A stretch of DNA of 64,000 nucleotides from Pantoea endophytica (GCF_002858935.1 NZ_PJRT01000005.1:62001-126000), one strand, 5' to 3'; shown: positions 53,910 to 62,976, counted from the stretch's first letter. A program made the numbers and translations. The notes: generated by a model from the sequence alone, not told the origin.

Positions 53910-54638
53910 ATGAACCGAAGAGAAGCGCTCTTTTCGCTCAGTGGAATTGTGGCATCCCTCGCCGTCGCGCCGCAGCTGCGGGCGAAAGAGCTGCACAATG
54001 TCCCGCTGGAAACCCAACTCAGCACCGATCACCTGCCGCAACCGGCATGGCAAGACGGTTATCAGGTGCTCACCAATCCGCTGGATCGCCTGAATCTGGC
54101 AGCCATTTTTGACCGCCTAATCCCCGCCGATGACCTTGGCCCTTCCGCCAGTGAAGCGGGCGCGATTGAATTCCTCGATAACCAGTTAGCCGGTGATTAT
54201 GGCTCTGGCGCGGCGCTCTATTTGCAGGCGCCGCTGCATCCGGAAAATGAAGCGGCATTGATGGGCAGCCCGCAATTTCTTACCCCGCCAAAAGCGCGCT
54301 ACTTAACCGGTTTAGCCGCGCTGGAAAAGTGGGCGCAGCAACAGCATCAGGCTTCATTACATACCTTATCAGCTGAACAGATCGATACATTCCTGACAGC
54401 AATGGAAGACGGCAAGATCGATTTAGGAAAAGACGTGAATAGCCAGGCGCTGTTTGAATTAATGCTGCAAAACGCGCGCGAAAGCTATTTAGCGGATCCG
54501 ATTTATGGCGGAAATAAAAATATGGTGGGTTGGAAGATGATCGGTTTTCCCGGCGCACGCTATGACTATCGCCCTTATATCGAACGCCGCAACGAAAATC
54601 TGGCGCTTATTCCCGTCAGCCTCATTCCTAACGATTAA
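53910..54638 (+). CDS. GMC dehydrogenase small subunit (gluconate 2-dehydrogenase subunit 3-like)
   Basis: A 242-aa protein with a Tat-like signal (MNRREALFSLSGIVASLAVA, twin Arg at residues 3-4). The body has LAAIFDRLIPADDLGPSASE and the C-terminal GWKMIGFPGARYDYRPYIE, typical of the gamma subunit. This subunit helps fold and export the flavin subunit, which lacks its own signal. First of three genes (gamma, flavin, cytochrome), 18 bp before the next one. Confidence 0.88.
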   Translation: MNRREALFSLSGIVASLAVAPQLRAKELHNVPLETQLSTDHLPQPAWQDGYQVLTNPLDRLNLAAIFDRLIPADDLGPSASEAGAIEFLDNQLAGDYGSGAALYLQAPLHPENEAALMGSPQFLTPPKARYLTGLAALEKWAQQQHQASLHTLSAEQIDTFLTAMEDGKIDLGKDVNSQALFELMLQNARESYLADPIYGGNKNMVGWKMIGFPGARYDYRPYIERRNENLALIPVSLIPND

Positions 54639-54656
54639 ATAGCCGGAGCTGAGTCA

Positions 54657-56426
54657 ATGTCATTAGTTAGAAATAAAGCTGACGTGGTCATCGTCGGCTT
54701 AGGTTGGGCCGGTTCGGTAATGGCGGAAGAGCTTACCCGCGCGGGACTTAACGTGGTCGCCATTGAACGCGGTGCCTGGCGCGATACTTCGACCGATTTC
54801 CCGGTCGCCATTGATGCCGATGAACTGCGTTTCCACACGCGCCGCAAAATCCTGCAGCCGATGAGCGTGGAAACCACCACCTTCCGCAACCGCAGCGATC
54901 AGCTAGCAGCGCCGGTGCGTAACTGGTCAGCGTTTCAGTTTGGCTGGAACGTTGGCGGTGCAGGCACGCACTGGGCCGGCATGTCATGGCGCTTTACGCC
55001 GTGGGATTTTGAAGTGGCGAAGCAAACCCGCGAACGTTACGGCGCGAAAAAGATGCAGGGTTTGCAGCTGCAGGATTGGGGCGTGACCTACGACGAAATG
55101 GCGCCGTTCTACGATCGCTTCGAGCGTATTGCGGGCACTTCCGGTATCGCGGGCAATCTCAACGGCCAGCCACAAAAAGGCGGCAATATCTTCGAAGGCC
55201 CACGTTCGCGCGACTATCCAACCCCGCCGCTGAAAGATACGCACTGGATGAGCAAGTATCGCAAAACCACCGAAAGCATGGGGTATCACCCGTTCACGGT
55301 GCCGGCCGGTAATCTGTCGCAAGCTTATGTCAATCCGCTCGGCGTCAGCATGGGTCCGTGCACCTATTGCGGCTTCTGCGACTTCCACGGCTGCGGCAAC
55401 TTCTCCAAGTCATCGCCGCAAGCGTGCATTCTGCCGGTACTGATGCGACGTCCAAATTTCACGCTGCTGACCGAAACCGAGGTGTTGCACGCCGTAAAGC
55501 ATGACGACGGTAAAACGGTGAAAGGTGTGAAATTTATCACCCAGGATGGCGTGGAGGGCTTCCAGCCGGCGGATATCGTCTGCATCACCGCTTATCAGAT
55601 GGATAACGTGCGTCTGATGCTGCTCTCCGGCGTGGGTGAACAATACGATCCGCTGACCGGTCGCGGCACCATTGGCCGTAACTACAACTATCAAACCTGC
55701 TCCAGCGTCACCGGCTTCTTCGATAACGAATTTATGAACCCGTTCATCGGCGGCGGCGCATTGGCGGTGCAGATTGATGACTTCAACGGCGATAACTTCG
55801 ACCACAGCGATCTCGATTTCATCGGCGGCGCGGGCATCATGGGCTTCTCCACCAACGGTCGTCCAATTCAGAACATGAACGGCCTGCGTCCCGGCACCAA
55901 ACGCTGGGGCAGCGAGTGGAAAGCGGGCTACAAGCGCGATTACCAAACCGCCGGTACCATCTTCTGTCAGGGCACCTCGATGCCGATGCGCGAAGCCTAT
56001 CTCGATCTCGATCCCAACTACAAAGATCGTCACGGCCAGCCGCTGATCCGCACCACATTCGACTGGAACCAGAACGATGTGCGCATGGCGAAATTCGTTA
56101 CCGATCGCGCCATCGACATCATGAAAGAGACCGGCGGCCAGCATATCGTGGTGGATAACCAGGCGGAGAAGAGCTGGAATCCGTACCAGCAGCACAGCTC
56201 GCACACCATTGGTGGCGCGGTGATGGGCAGCGATCCCAGCACCTCCGCACTCAATCCCTATCTGCAAAGCTGGGATGCGCACAACCTGTTTGTGGTCGGC
56301 GCATCCGCCTTCCCGAACAACGGTGGTTATAACCCGACCATCACCATTGGTGCGCTGGCGGTGCGTGCTGCGCAGGCGATCCACCAGAAGTACATCCATA
56401 ATCCGGCACCGCTGGTGGGGGCGTAA
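54657..56426 (+). CDS. GMC dehydrogenase flavoprotein subunit
   Basis: A 589-aa GMC oxidoreductase. FAD motif VVIVGLGWAGSVMAEELTRA lies at residues 10-29; a Cys cluster CTYCGFCDFHGC near residue 240 could hold an Fe-S centre; the C-terminal catalytic region has SSHTIGGAVMGSDP and NPTITIGALAVRAA. The subunit order and length match gluconate 2-dehydrogenase of Erwinia/Pantoea, which oxidises gluconate in the periplasm. Glucoside 3-dehydrogenases share the same three-subunit layout and the nearby isomerase/Gfo genes leave that open. No signal peptide; exported with the small subunit. Confidence 0.85.
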   Translation: MSLVRNKADVVIVGLGWAGSVMAEELTRAGLNVVAIERGAWRDTSTDFPVAIDADELRFHTRRKILQPMSVETTTFRNRSDQLAAPVRNWSAFQFGWNVGGAGTHWAGMSWRFTPWDFEVAKQTRERYGAKKMQGLQLQDWGVTYDEMAPFYDRFERIAGTSGIAGNLNGQPQKGGNIFEGPRSRDYPTPPLKDTHWMSKYRKTTESMGYHPFTVPAGNLSQAYVNPLGVSMGPCTYCGFCDFHGCGNFSKSSPQACILPVLMRRPNFTLLTETEVLHAVKHDDGKTVKGVKFITQDGVEGFQPADIVCITAYQMDNVRLMLLSGVGEQYDPLTGRGTIGRNYNYQTCSSVTGFFDNEFMNPFIGGGALAVQIDDFNGDNFDHSDLDFIGGAGIMGFSTNGRPIQNMNGLRPGTKRWGSEWKAGYKRDYQTAGTIFCQGTSMPMREAYLDLDPNYKDRHGQPLIRTTFDWNQNDVRMAKFVTDRAIDIMKETGGQHIVVDNQAEKSWNPYQQHSSHTIGGAVMGSDPSTSALNPYLQSWDAHNLFVVGASAFPNNGGYNPTITIGALAVRAAQAIHQKYIHNPAPLVGA

Positions 56427-56428
56427 TC

Positions 56429-57742
56429 ATGGCGAAAGCAAAGAAGATAACTTATACGCTCGCCGCATTGGCGGTGATTGCGGGCATCGCGGCGTCGGGC
56501 CGTTTGTGGGTGGTGTTAGACAGCGCGCGCTCAAACGTTGCCGACGACAACGTGCAGTTGGCCGATTTCCACAGCAATGACGATGCCGCTATTAAACGCG
56601 GTGAGTACGTGATGCGCCTCGCCGACTGTGCCGCCTGTCACAATGCGGACTTCTCCGGCGGCTACACAATCGATACGCCTTTTGGCGCGCTGCAAACCTC
56701 GAACATTTCACCAGACAGTGAAACCGGCATCGGCAACATGACCGAGCGCGATTTCTTTAACGCGGTGCGTCAGGGACGCGGCGAACACGGCTTCCTCTAT
56801 CCGGCGATGCCGTACACCGCTTATACACAGATGAGCGATGATGATATGCACGATCTTTGGGCCTATTTTTCGGCACAAAAACCGGTGCACAACGCCATCG
56901 ATGAAAATGCGGGCATGAATTTCCCCTACAACATTCGCCTGGCAATGGCTGGCTGGAACCTGTTGTTCTTCGATAACAACGCGTTCAAGCCGCAAACCGC
57001 GCAGAATGATGAGTGGAATCGCGGTAAGTATATTGTTGATGGTCCGGCGCACTGTAGCGTTTGTCACACCGCGCGCAACGCGCTGGGCGGCGAAATCAGT
57101 AGCCACTATCTGCAAGGTGGCAATCTGGGAAGCTGGTACGCGCCGGATATCTCGCCGAATCCTCATGCTGGCATTGGCAAATGGAGCGACGCGCAGATCG
57201 CTGACTACCTGAAAACCGGTTCGAACGGTGCAAGCGTGGCGGCGGGTCCAATGGCCGAAGCGGTCGAGCACTCGACGCAGTATTTTAACGATCGTGATTT
57301 GCACGCTATCGCCACTTATCTGCGCAGCTTACCGGCTTCTTCCACGCCGCAAGCCGCCGGATTCGTGATGGATAAAACGCGTCACGATCGGGCCGCACTG
57401 CGCTATGAAGTGGATTGCTCGGCTTGTCACGGGTTGTCGGGTGAAGGTATCACCGGCATGGTGCCCGCCTTTGCGGGCAATGGCGCGATGCAGAACGATC
57501 CCACCAACATGATCCACGCACTGCTGGACGGTGCCCGCGCGCCGCACACCGCAGGCCGCCCAACGTCCGCAGGCATGCCGGCATTCTCCTGGAAGCTTAA
57601 CGATCAGGAGATGGCAGATGTACTGAACTACGTGAGGAATTCGTGGGGTAATCAGGCTACCGAGGTGAAAGCCAGCCAGGTCGCCGATCTGCGCAAAGCC
57701 ACCGGCGCAGGCGCTAAGCTGAAAGTACCGGTGATGAAATAG
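56429..57742 (+). CDS. Triheme cytochrome c subunit of the GMC dehydrogenase
   Basis: A 437-aa protein with an N-terminal membrane anchor (YTLAALAVIAGIAASG) and three haem c sites: CAACH at residue 67, CSVCH at 209 and CSACH at 330. It passes electrons from the flavin subunit to ubiquinone at the periplasmic face. Starts 2 bp after the flavin gene. Two hairpins close the operon. Confidence 0.92.
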   Translation: MAKAKKITYTLAALAVIAGIAASGRLWVVLDSARSNVADDNVQLADFHSNDDAAIKRGEYVMRLADCAACHNADFSGGYTIDTPFGALQTSNISPDSETGIGNMTERDFFNAVRQGRGEHGFLYPAMPYTAYTQMSDDDMHDLWAYFSAQKPVHNAIDENAGMNFPYNIRLAMAGWNLLFFDNNAFKPQTAQNDEWNRGKYIVDGPAHCSVCHTARNALGGEISSHYLQGGNLGSWYAPDISPNPHAGIGKWSDAQIADYLKTGSNGASVAAGPMAEAVEHSTQYFNDRDLHAIATYLRSLPASSTPQAAGFVMDKTRHDRAALRYEVDCSACHGLSGEGITGMVPAFAGNGAMQNDPTNMIHALLDGARAPHTAGRPTSAGMPAFSWKLNDQEMADVLNYVRNSWGNQATEVKASQVADLRKATGAGAKLKVPVMK

Positions 57743-57779
57743 CGTTTCTTCACCGAGCTTCTGGTTACCTTTCAGAGTC

Positions 57780-57844
57780 GTTGCTGGTCGCTAACCAGCA
57801 ACACTTTCAGGATACAAGGGTTGCCATTTATGGCGACCTTTTTA
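57780..57844 (+). terminator. Terminator of the GMC dehydrogenase operon
   Basis: A first hairpin (GTTGCTGGT with ACCAGCAAC, 57780-57802) is followed by a second (GGTTGCCAT, loop TT, ATGGCGACC, 57819-57838) with a TTTTT run at 57839-57843. The second is a good intrinsic terminator and also a member of the ATTTAT-centred palindrome group. Confidence 0.75.
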
Positions 57845-57852
57845 TCGATGCC

Positions 57853-58317
57853 TCAACGCAGCAGCTGAGTAATCCCCCACAGCGCTAACGCATGATCGTC
57901 TGCAGACGGTAAACCGCTGATGGTGACTGCACCAATAATCGCGCCCTGAGCAGTGAGCAGCGGGAAAGAACCACCGTGATCGGTGTAATCTTCCTGGCGG
58001 ATATTGCGCTGCTGCGCCATACGCTCGCCCTTCTGTTCATTCAAAAGCCCCACATACATCGAAGAGTGGCCGGTCAACAGCACGGTATTACGCTTACGAC
58101 GCATCCATTCCAGATTTTCTGGGGCGGATCCTGGCAACGCCGCCAGAAACAGCACCTGACCAAACGCATTGACTTCAATAGCCACAGGCGCATTGTCTTC
58201 ACGCGCGCGCTGCTGGATGCTTTGGCCGATTTGCCACGCTAAATCGAAATCAAACTGCGGTAAACGATGCTCGGCTTCCTGCTGCTGCAAGGTTTCTAAG
58301 GACGGCAGCGATGACAT
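57853..58317 (-). CDS. GlcG/HbpS-like (UPF0303) haem-binding protein
   Basis: A 154-aa protein of the UPF0303/HbpS-like group. Segments include PQFDFDLAWQIGQSIQQRAR, VAIEVNAFGQVLFLAALPGS and GSFPLLTAQGAIIGAVTISG. Related proteins bind haem or participate in oxidative-stress sensing; some are annotated as haem-degrading. It is convergent with the GMC operon, close to its cytochrome gene, though functional linkage is unproven. Confidence 0.75.
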   Translation of the reverse strand: MSSLPSLETLQQQEAEHRLPQFDFDLAWQIGQSIQQRAREDNAPVAIEVNAFGQVLFLAALPGSAPENLEWMRRKRNTVLLTGHSSMYVGLLNEQKGERMAQQRNIRQEDYTDHGGSFPLLTAQGAIIGAVTISGLPSADDHALALWGITQLLR

Positions 58318-58399
58318 GATAGAATCCTCTCAATTTGAAATAAATTTTCCATATTTTATATCATGGAATGAATTTTTCGCATGTGATGAGGTTCTCACT

Positions 58400-58750
58400 T
58401 CAGATTGTGCTAACCGGAATCGCACCGTAATGCACCGCGAGCCACACCGTTGGGCCCTTTCTGTCGGTCCAGTTGACGCGATGGCGGCAGCCAGCTGGGA
58501 TCTCGACAAAATCACCGACCTGCATGTGACGCTCCTGCGTTTCCCCTTCCAGCTGCAATCCTGCCGATCCTTGTAACACCAGCACCCATTCCCCTTGCGT
58601 CTGGCAGTACCAGAAATCGGGCGGACTGGCTTGTCCGGTAGAAACGATGCGTTCAATATGCAGATTGGGCTGCGTCAGCAGCGCTTCAAACGTCTCTGCG
58701 TTGCCGTTCTGTGCGGCGGCGGGGAAATCGCGAAACAGGTTAGTTATCAT
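58400..58750 (-). CDS. Cupin-domain protein
   Basis: A 116-aa single-domain cupin. It has motif 1-like GEWVLVLQGSAGLQLEGETQ and motif 2 GDFVEIPAGCRHRVNW, the latter with the metal-binding His region. The start at ATG 58750 fits; a longer frame to 58816 lacks a ribosome site. Function unknown. It lies upstream of and on the same strand as the UPF0303 gene. Confidence 0.75.
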   Translation of the reverse strand: MITNLFRDFPAAAQNGNAETFEALLTQPNLHIERIVSTGQASPPDFWYCQTQGEWVLVLQGSAGLQLEGETQERHMQVGDFVEIPAGCRHRVNWTDRKGPTVWLAVHYGAIPVSTI

Positions 58751-58895
58751 CGCGCGGGCTCGACATTTAATGAAATCAGCCCGCACTGTAACGCAGGCTT
58801 CACCCAGAAGGCTCACAGAATTTTGCGCCGCCGATTGACGCGCTGCGCGCTAATCACCATCATCCTGGCCAATATTGGTTACACGGAGTGTGAAG

Positions 58896-59819
58896 GTGTC
58901 GGAACTCAGTAATGCATTGCTAGAAGAGATTGTCAGCGAAGTTCGTCCGCTCACCCAGCAGGGAAAGGTGGCGGATTACATTCCGGCGCTGGCCGACGTG
59001 GATGCCGATCAGCTCGGCATCGCCATTTGCACGCCCGACGGACGCTGTTTTCAGGCGGGCGATGCCGCGACGCGCTTCTCCATTCAATCGATCTCCAAAG
59101 TGCTGTCGCTCAGCGTGGCGCTTACCTTGTATGAAGAGGGTGAAATCTGGCAACGCGTCGGCAAAGAGCCGTCGGGACAGGCATTTAACTCGCTGGTGCA
59201 GCTGGAGCTGGAACAGGGCAAACCGCGTAATCCGTTTATCAATGCCGGTGCGTTGGTGATGTGCGATCTGCTGGAAAGCCGCCTGACAGCACCACGCCAG
59301 CGCATGCTGGAAATTGTGCGCCGTCTGGCGCAGCAAAATGACATCCATTACGACCGCGTCGTCGCGCGCTCCGAATACGAACATTCGGCGCGCAACGCTG
59401 CCATCGCCTGGCTGATGAAATCCTTCGGCAACTTCCATAACGATGTCAGCAAAGTGATGGAAACCTATTTTCACTACTGCTCGCTGGCGATGAGTTGCGA
59501 AGAACTGGCGCGCACCTTTCTCTATCTCGCCAATCATGGCCGCACGCAGGATGATGAATCGGCGGTGATCTCACCGCGCCAGGCACGTCAGGTGAACGCG
59601 CTGATGATGACCAGCGGCATGTACGATGGTGCCGGGGAATTCGCCTGGCGCGTGGGCATGCCGGCGAAGTCGGGCGTCGGCGGCGGCATTGTTGCGGTGA
59701 TCCCCGGTGACATGAGTATCGCCGTCTGGTCGCCGGCGCTGGATCATTCGGGCAACTCTTTAGCGGGCACCGCAATGCTGGAGAAACTTACCGAGCGATT
59801 GGGAAGATCGATTTTTTAG
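58896..59819 (+). CDS. glsA: Glutaminase
   Basis: A 307-aa serine-dependent glutaminase (beta-lactamase-like fold), converting glutamine to glutamate and ammonia. Active-site Ser-x-x-Lys is in [12 protein letters not shown] (about residues 62-73); [10 protein letters not shown] and [20 protein letters not shown] are family signatures. It closely matches E. coli GlsB (YneH). There is no ATG; GGAG lies seven bases before GTG 58896, which agrees with the family N terminus. A TTG at 58875 is less likely. The enzyme may provide ammonia for acid resistance. Confidence 0.93.
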   Translation: MSELSNALLEEIVSEVRPLTQQGKVADYIPALADVDADQLGIAICTPDGRCFQAGDAATRFSIQSISKVLSLSVALTLYEEGEIWQRVGKEPSGQAFNSLVQLELEQGKPRNPFINAGALVMCDLLESRLTAPRQRMLEIVRRLAQQNDIHYDRVVARSEYEHSARNAAIAWLMKSFGNFHNDVSKVMETYFHYCSLAMSCEELARTFLYLANHGRTQDDESAVISPRQARQVNALMMTSGMYDGAGEFAWRVGMPAKSGVGGGIVAVIPGDMSIAVWSPALDHSGNSLAGTAMLEKLTERLGRSIF

Positions 59820-59828
59820 ACAATGTGG

Positions 59829-60206
59829 TTAGTGCGATCCGAAGAATGCGCGCAATTGGTTTGCCAGATAAGGCACTCCGGCTTCGCCAGTTGCTGCCAT
59901 GACCGTCAATTCGACTAATTCAGGCCGGTCATGTACGCGTATTCCATTACGCTTTAAAAACAACATGGTTACGTTAAGCGAGGTTCTCTTATTCGCATCG
60001 GCAGAAATATACCCGCGTGAGATTGCCACCCACAAGGTTGCTGTAAGCTCAAAAATATCCTGAATCCCTTCGTAATATTCACGATTAATAACGCGGGCAA
60101 CAATAGCTTCTGCTCTTCCGGGATCGGGCATTCCTGCAACACCGGCATAACGCTTTAAAAGGTAATCGTGAAGTGCGATAACCTCCACAGCAGAAACGTG
60201 AATCAT
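59829..60206 (-). CDS. doc: Doc-family (Fic fold) toxin with Tyr66 in place of catalytic His
   Basis: A 125-aa death-on-curing protein. P1 Doc phosphorylates elongation factor Tu via the motif H-x-F-x-D/N-x-N-K-R. Here the segment is GYISADANKRTSLN: residue 66 is Tyr (codon TAT at 60011-60009) and the following Phe is Ser, while D, N, K and R remain. The H66Y form of P1 Doc is a known non-toxic variant, so this protein is probably inactive as a kinase. The frame is intact and overlaps the phd antitoxin gene by 4 bp. It may still act in autoregulation with Phd. Confidence 0.88.
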   Translation of the reverse strand: MIHVSAVEVIALHDYLLKRYAGVAGMPDPGRAEAIVARVINREYYEGIQDIFELTATLWVAISRGYISADANKRTSLNVTMLFLKRNGIRVHDRPELVELTVMAATGEAGVPYLANQLRAFFGSH

Positions 60207-60424
60207 CTATCTGTTAACGCTTTATTAGATGCATCAAACTCACCCATTAACTCTGCGAATTCAGCATCCAGTACGGCTTTTCGATACGCCTCGAAACTGG
60301 CTTTGCTGATGACAACCGCTGAGTCACCGCTGCGTCGAGTAATTTCAACGGCCTCGCCTGCAATCGCCTGGTCCAAATCCTGAGATAAATTCTCTCTGGC
60401 GCTGGTATAAGTAAACTTGTTCAT
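60203..60424 (-). CDS. phd: Phd-family antitoxin
   Basis: A 73-aa antitoxin. The N-terminal YefM/Phd fold (FTYTSARENLSQDLDQAIAG then EAVEITRRSGDSAVVISKAS) binds DNA, and the C-terminal tail (EFAELMGEFDASNKALTDR) would wrap around Doc. It is first in the pair, as in P1, and its ATG overlaps nothing upstream. Its continued presence next to a changed Doc suggests an operator-binding role. Confidence 0.9.
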   Translation of the reverse strand: MNKFTYTSARENLSQDLDQAIAGEAVEITRRSGDSAVVISKASFEAYRKAVLDAEFAELMGEFDASNKALTDR

Positions 60425-60670
60425 AATACCTCCAACATGTACAGGTGAAAGGTACTTCTCTTGACCTTTGTCATCAATGGTATTTTCCTGACGCGATATT
60501 ATGTTTCCGCTCTGTTTTTATCAGGTTGCATTAACGTTAACAGCCGCATCTCTTTAAGTGACTATTTTCAAAAGGTGCGAATTTTTTCTTAAATAGCCTC
60601 TATTTTTTAACCCATCAACGTCAATCGCGTTACACTTCCGCCTCATTTACGGAATCATCCACTAGCAACC

Positions 60671-61087
60671 ATGACGTTTACACACCACTTCCGCCAGCGT
60701 TTGACTGCCTGCGTCGCCATTGTGGCGGTGCTGCTGCTGTTCGTTGCGCCGATTGTGTCGAAAACGTTGATGGAGCGTCAAAGCCAGCTGCTGGCGATGC
60801 CGCAGCACAGCATGATGGATAGCTCAATGAGCCATCATGAAATGATGATGGCGGATATGCCGATGCCCGGCATGAGCCATCACATGATGGACGACGGCGA
60901 GTTTGCCTGCGGCTATTGTGATCTGCTGGTGCATGTCCCGCTCCTGATGTGGGTGTTTATTCCGTTTATCTGGCTGATCATGGTGATCTCGCGCGCCCCG
61001 CCGCTGCCCCACGTGGTTGCGCCGATTGTGCGTCGCGTTAGCAGCATTCATCGTCCGCGCGCCCCGCCTGCACCGCTTTCCTACTGA
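60671..61087 (+). CDS. DUF2946-family membrane protein, His/Met-rich
   Basis: A 138-aa protein with an N-terminal helix (ACVAIVAVLLLFVAPIV), a Met/His-rich loop (SMMDSSMSHHEMMMADMPMP, then GMSHHMMDD) and a CGYC pair followed by a second helix. This is the DUF2946 pattern, often next to copper-handling or PepSY proteins; the loop could bind Cu(I). It is followed 73 bp later by the PepSY gene, so they likely form one unit. Confidence 0.8.
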   Translation: MTFTHHFRQRLTACVAIVAVLLLFVAPIVSKTLMERQSQLLAMPQHSMMDSSMSHHEMMMADMPMPGMSHHMMDDGEFACGYCDLLVHVPLLMWVFIPFIWLIMVISRAPPLPHVVAPIVRRVSSIHRPRAPPAPLSY

Positions 61088-61159
61088 CCTCATTTATTGC
61101 AGCGCACGCTCAGCCTGAGCGATGTGCTAAGACAATTTCTTTTTGGAAGGAAGACGGCT

Positions 61160-62896
61160 TTGTCTGCTGCTCACTCTGCAGCACCGCGCGGCGCGGTGCT
61201 TAATTTGCTACGTCGCTTACATTTTTATATTGGTCTGTTTGTCGCCCCGTTCATCTTTGTTGCGGCGCTCAGCGGCACGCTTTATGTGTTGACGCCCCAG
61301 CTGGAAAACCTGATTTATGCCGATGCGCTAACCGCTGAACCTCAAGGCAACGCGCAGCCGCTGTCGGCACAAATCAGCGCAGCCCGTGCCTATGCGGGCG
61401 AAAATCAGCACATCTACGCCGTGCGTCCTGCGCCGGGCACAACGGATACCACGCGCGTGCAGTTCAGCGACGCCACGCTCGGTGCATCACTGTCGCGCGC
61501 GGTGTTTATTGATCCCTACAGCCTGAAAGTGAAAGGCGATATGCCGGTTTACGGCACCAGCGGTGTGTTGCCGCTGCGCACCACCATCGACTTACTGCAC
61601 AGCAGCCTGCTGCTAGGCGATTTCGGTCGTAACTACAGCGAACTGGCGGCGTCCTGGCTGTGGGTGGCCGCTCTCGGCGGCGTGGTGCTGTGGCTGGGAA
61701 CGCGTCCGAAACGTAAGCTGAAGCAACCGCGCAGCGGTTTCGCCTTCAGCCGCCACTGGCACATTACGCTCGGTCTGACGCTGGCGATCGGTTTGGTGTT
61801 CTTCTCGGTGACCGGCCTGACGTGGTCGCAGTGGGCGGGCGGCAATATCGATCGCATGCGTACCGAACTGAACTGGCTGACGCCACAGGTGAATACCTCG
61901 CTCAACAGCGATGCGCCTGCTGCACCGGCCAATCCGCACGCCGATCACATGCCGGAAAGAGATATGCGGGGCATGAGTATGCCGATGTCGTCGATGACCA
62001 AACCAACGGCAGCGCCCGCCAAACCGGCGCGCAATAACGCCGCTGATGCCGACTGGGATCGCGTGCTAAATGCGGCGCGTCAGGATGGACTGAGCGCGGC
62101 GAAGCTCGAACTGCGTCAGCCGAAAAGCGCAGATAACGCGTGGGCGGTGACGGAGATCGATCGCAGCTGGCCTACGCGAGTTGATGCGGTGTCAGTGAAT
62201 CCGCATGATTTCAGCGTGGTGGATCACGTCTACTTTGCCCGTTTCCCGCTGGTGGCGAAGCTGACGCGCTGGGGCGTGGATGCGCATATGGGCGTGCTGT
62301 TTGGTTTACCCAATCAGCTGCTGCTGGCGTTCTTTGGCCTAGGTTTATGCAGCATGATCGTGTTCGGTTATCGCATGTGGTGGATTCGTCGGCCAAAAGA
62401 TGTCGACGCGAATCCGGCACAGACCCTAACCGAAACCTGGATGGCGTTACCGCATTACGCCAAAGTCGCCTGGTTAATGGTGGCGCTGGCGCTGGGTTAT
62501 GCGCTGCCGGTGATGGGCGCGAGTTTGCTGGCGTTCCTGCTGCTGGACATCCTGCGCTGGCGCAAACAGCAACGCGCACCGCTCGATGAAGCCGCGCTGT
62601 TGGCTTCACAGCAATCTCCGCTGGGCATTATTCGCGCGCGATTTGCCGTGAAGCGTAAAGAGATGCGCTACTTCCTGCGCGGTTTGTTTATCCTGGCGCT
62701 GATTGTCGGCACGGTGATGAGCAATGCGATTATCGGCGGCGTTATCGATCAATATGGCATTCCGTTCAGCCATTGGTCGCTGACCATGTACATCACGCAG
62801 GGCTTTATGATTGCGTTGTACACCACGGTATTTACCGCGCTGACGTCGATTCCGCTGTGGTATTTCTTCCTCGGCGAAAAGGATGATCGGGGATAA
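61160..62896 (+). CDS. PepSY-associated transmembrane protein
   Basis: A 578-aa inner-membrane protein with N-terminal LHFYIGLFVAPFIFVAALSG, a first periplasmic domain, a middle helix pair (FAFSRHWHITLGLTLAIGL), a Met/His-rich loop (HADHMPERDMRGMSMPMSSM) and a C-terminal helix set. This is the PepSY_TM layout of iron-reductase and siderophore-associated proteins; the Met/His loop parallels that of the upstream DUF2946 protein and may bind copper. No ATG is available; AAGGAAG precedes TTG 61160, while TTG 61097 is an alternative. Confidence 0.8.
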   Translation: MSAAHSAAPRGAVLNLLRRLHFYIGLFVAPFIFVAALSGTLYVLTPQLENLIYADALTAEPQGNAQPLSAQISAARAYAGENQHIYAVRPAPGTTDTTRVQFSDATLGASLSRAVFIDPYSLKVKGDMPVYGTSGVLPLRTTIDLLHSSLLLGDFGRNYSELAASWLWVAALGGVVLWLGTRPKRKLKQPRSGFAFSRHWHITLGLTLAIGLVFFSVTGLTWSQWAGGNIDRMRTELNWLTPQVNTSLNSDAPAAPANPHADHMPERDMRGMSMPMSSMTKPTAAPAKPARNNAADADWDRVLNAARQDGLSAAKLELRQPKSADNAWAVTEIDRSWPTRVDAVSVNPHDFSVVDHVYFARFPLVAKLTRWGVDAHMGVLFGLPNQLLLAFFGLGLCSMIVFGYRMWWIRRPKDVDANPAQTLTETWMALPHYAKVAWLMVALALGYALPVMGASLLAFLLLDILRWRKQQRAPLDEAALLASQQSPLGIIRARFAVKRKEMRYFLRGLFILALIVGTVMSNAIIGGVIDQYGIPFSHWSLTMYITQGFMIALYTTVFTALTSIPLWYFFLGEKDDRG

Positions 62897-62910
62897 GTGC
62901 GTGGAGTTTA

Positions 62911-62934
62911 ACGGTGCGCAGGAATGCGCACCGT
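62911..62934. repeat. Perfect hairpin between convergent genes
   Basis: ACGGTGCGCA and TGCGCACCGT form a 10-bp stem with loop GGAA, 15 bp after the PepSY stop. It may serve as a terminator for either gene. Confidence 0.55.
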
Positions 62935-62943
62935 ACGGCCTGA

Positions 62944-62963
62944 GATCGCCATTTATGGCGATC
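62944..62963. repeat. ATTTAT-centred palindrome
   Basis: GATCGCCAT-TT-ATGGCGATC is a perfect 9-bp stem. It has the same core as the hairpins at 53.74 and 57.82 kb. Confidence 0.6.
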
Positions 62964-62976
62964 TGGTCATTGAGAT

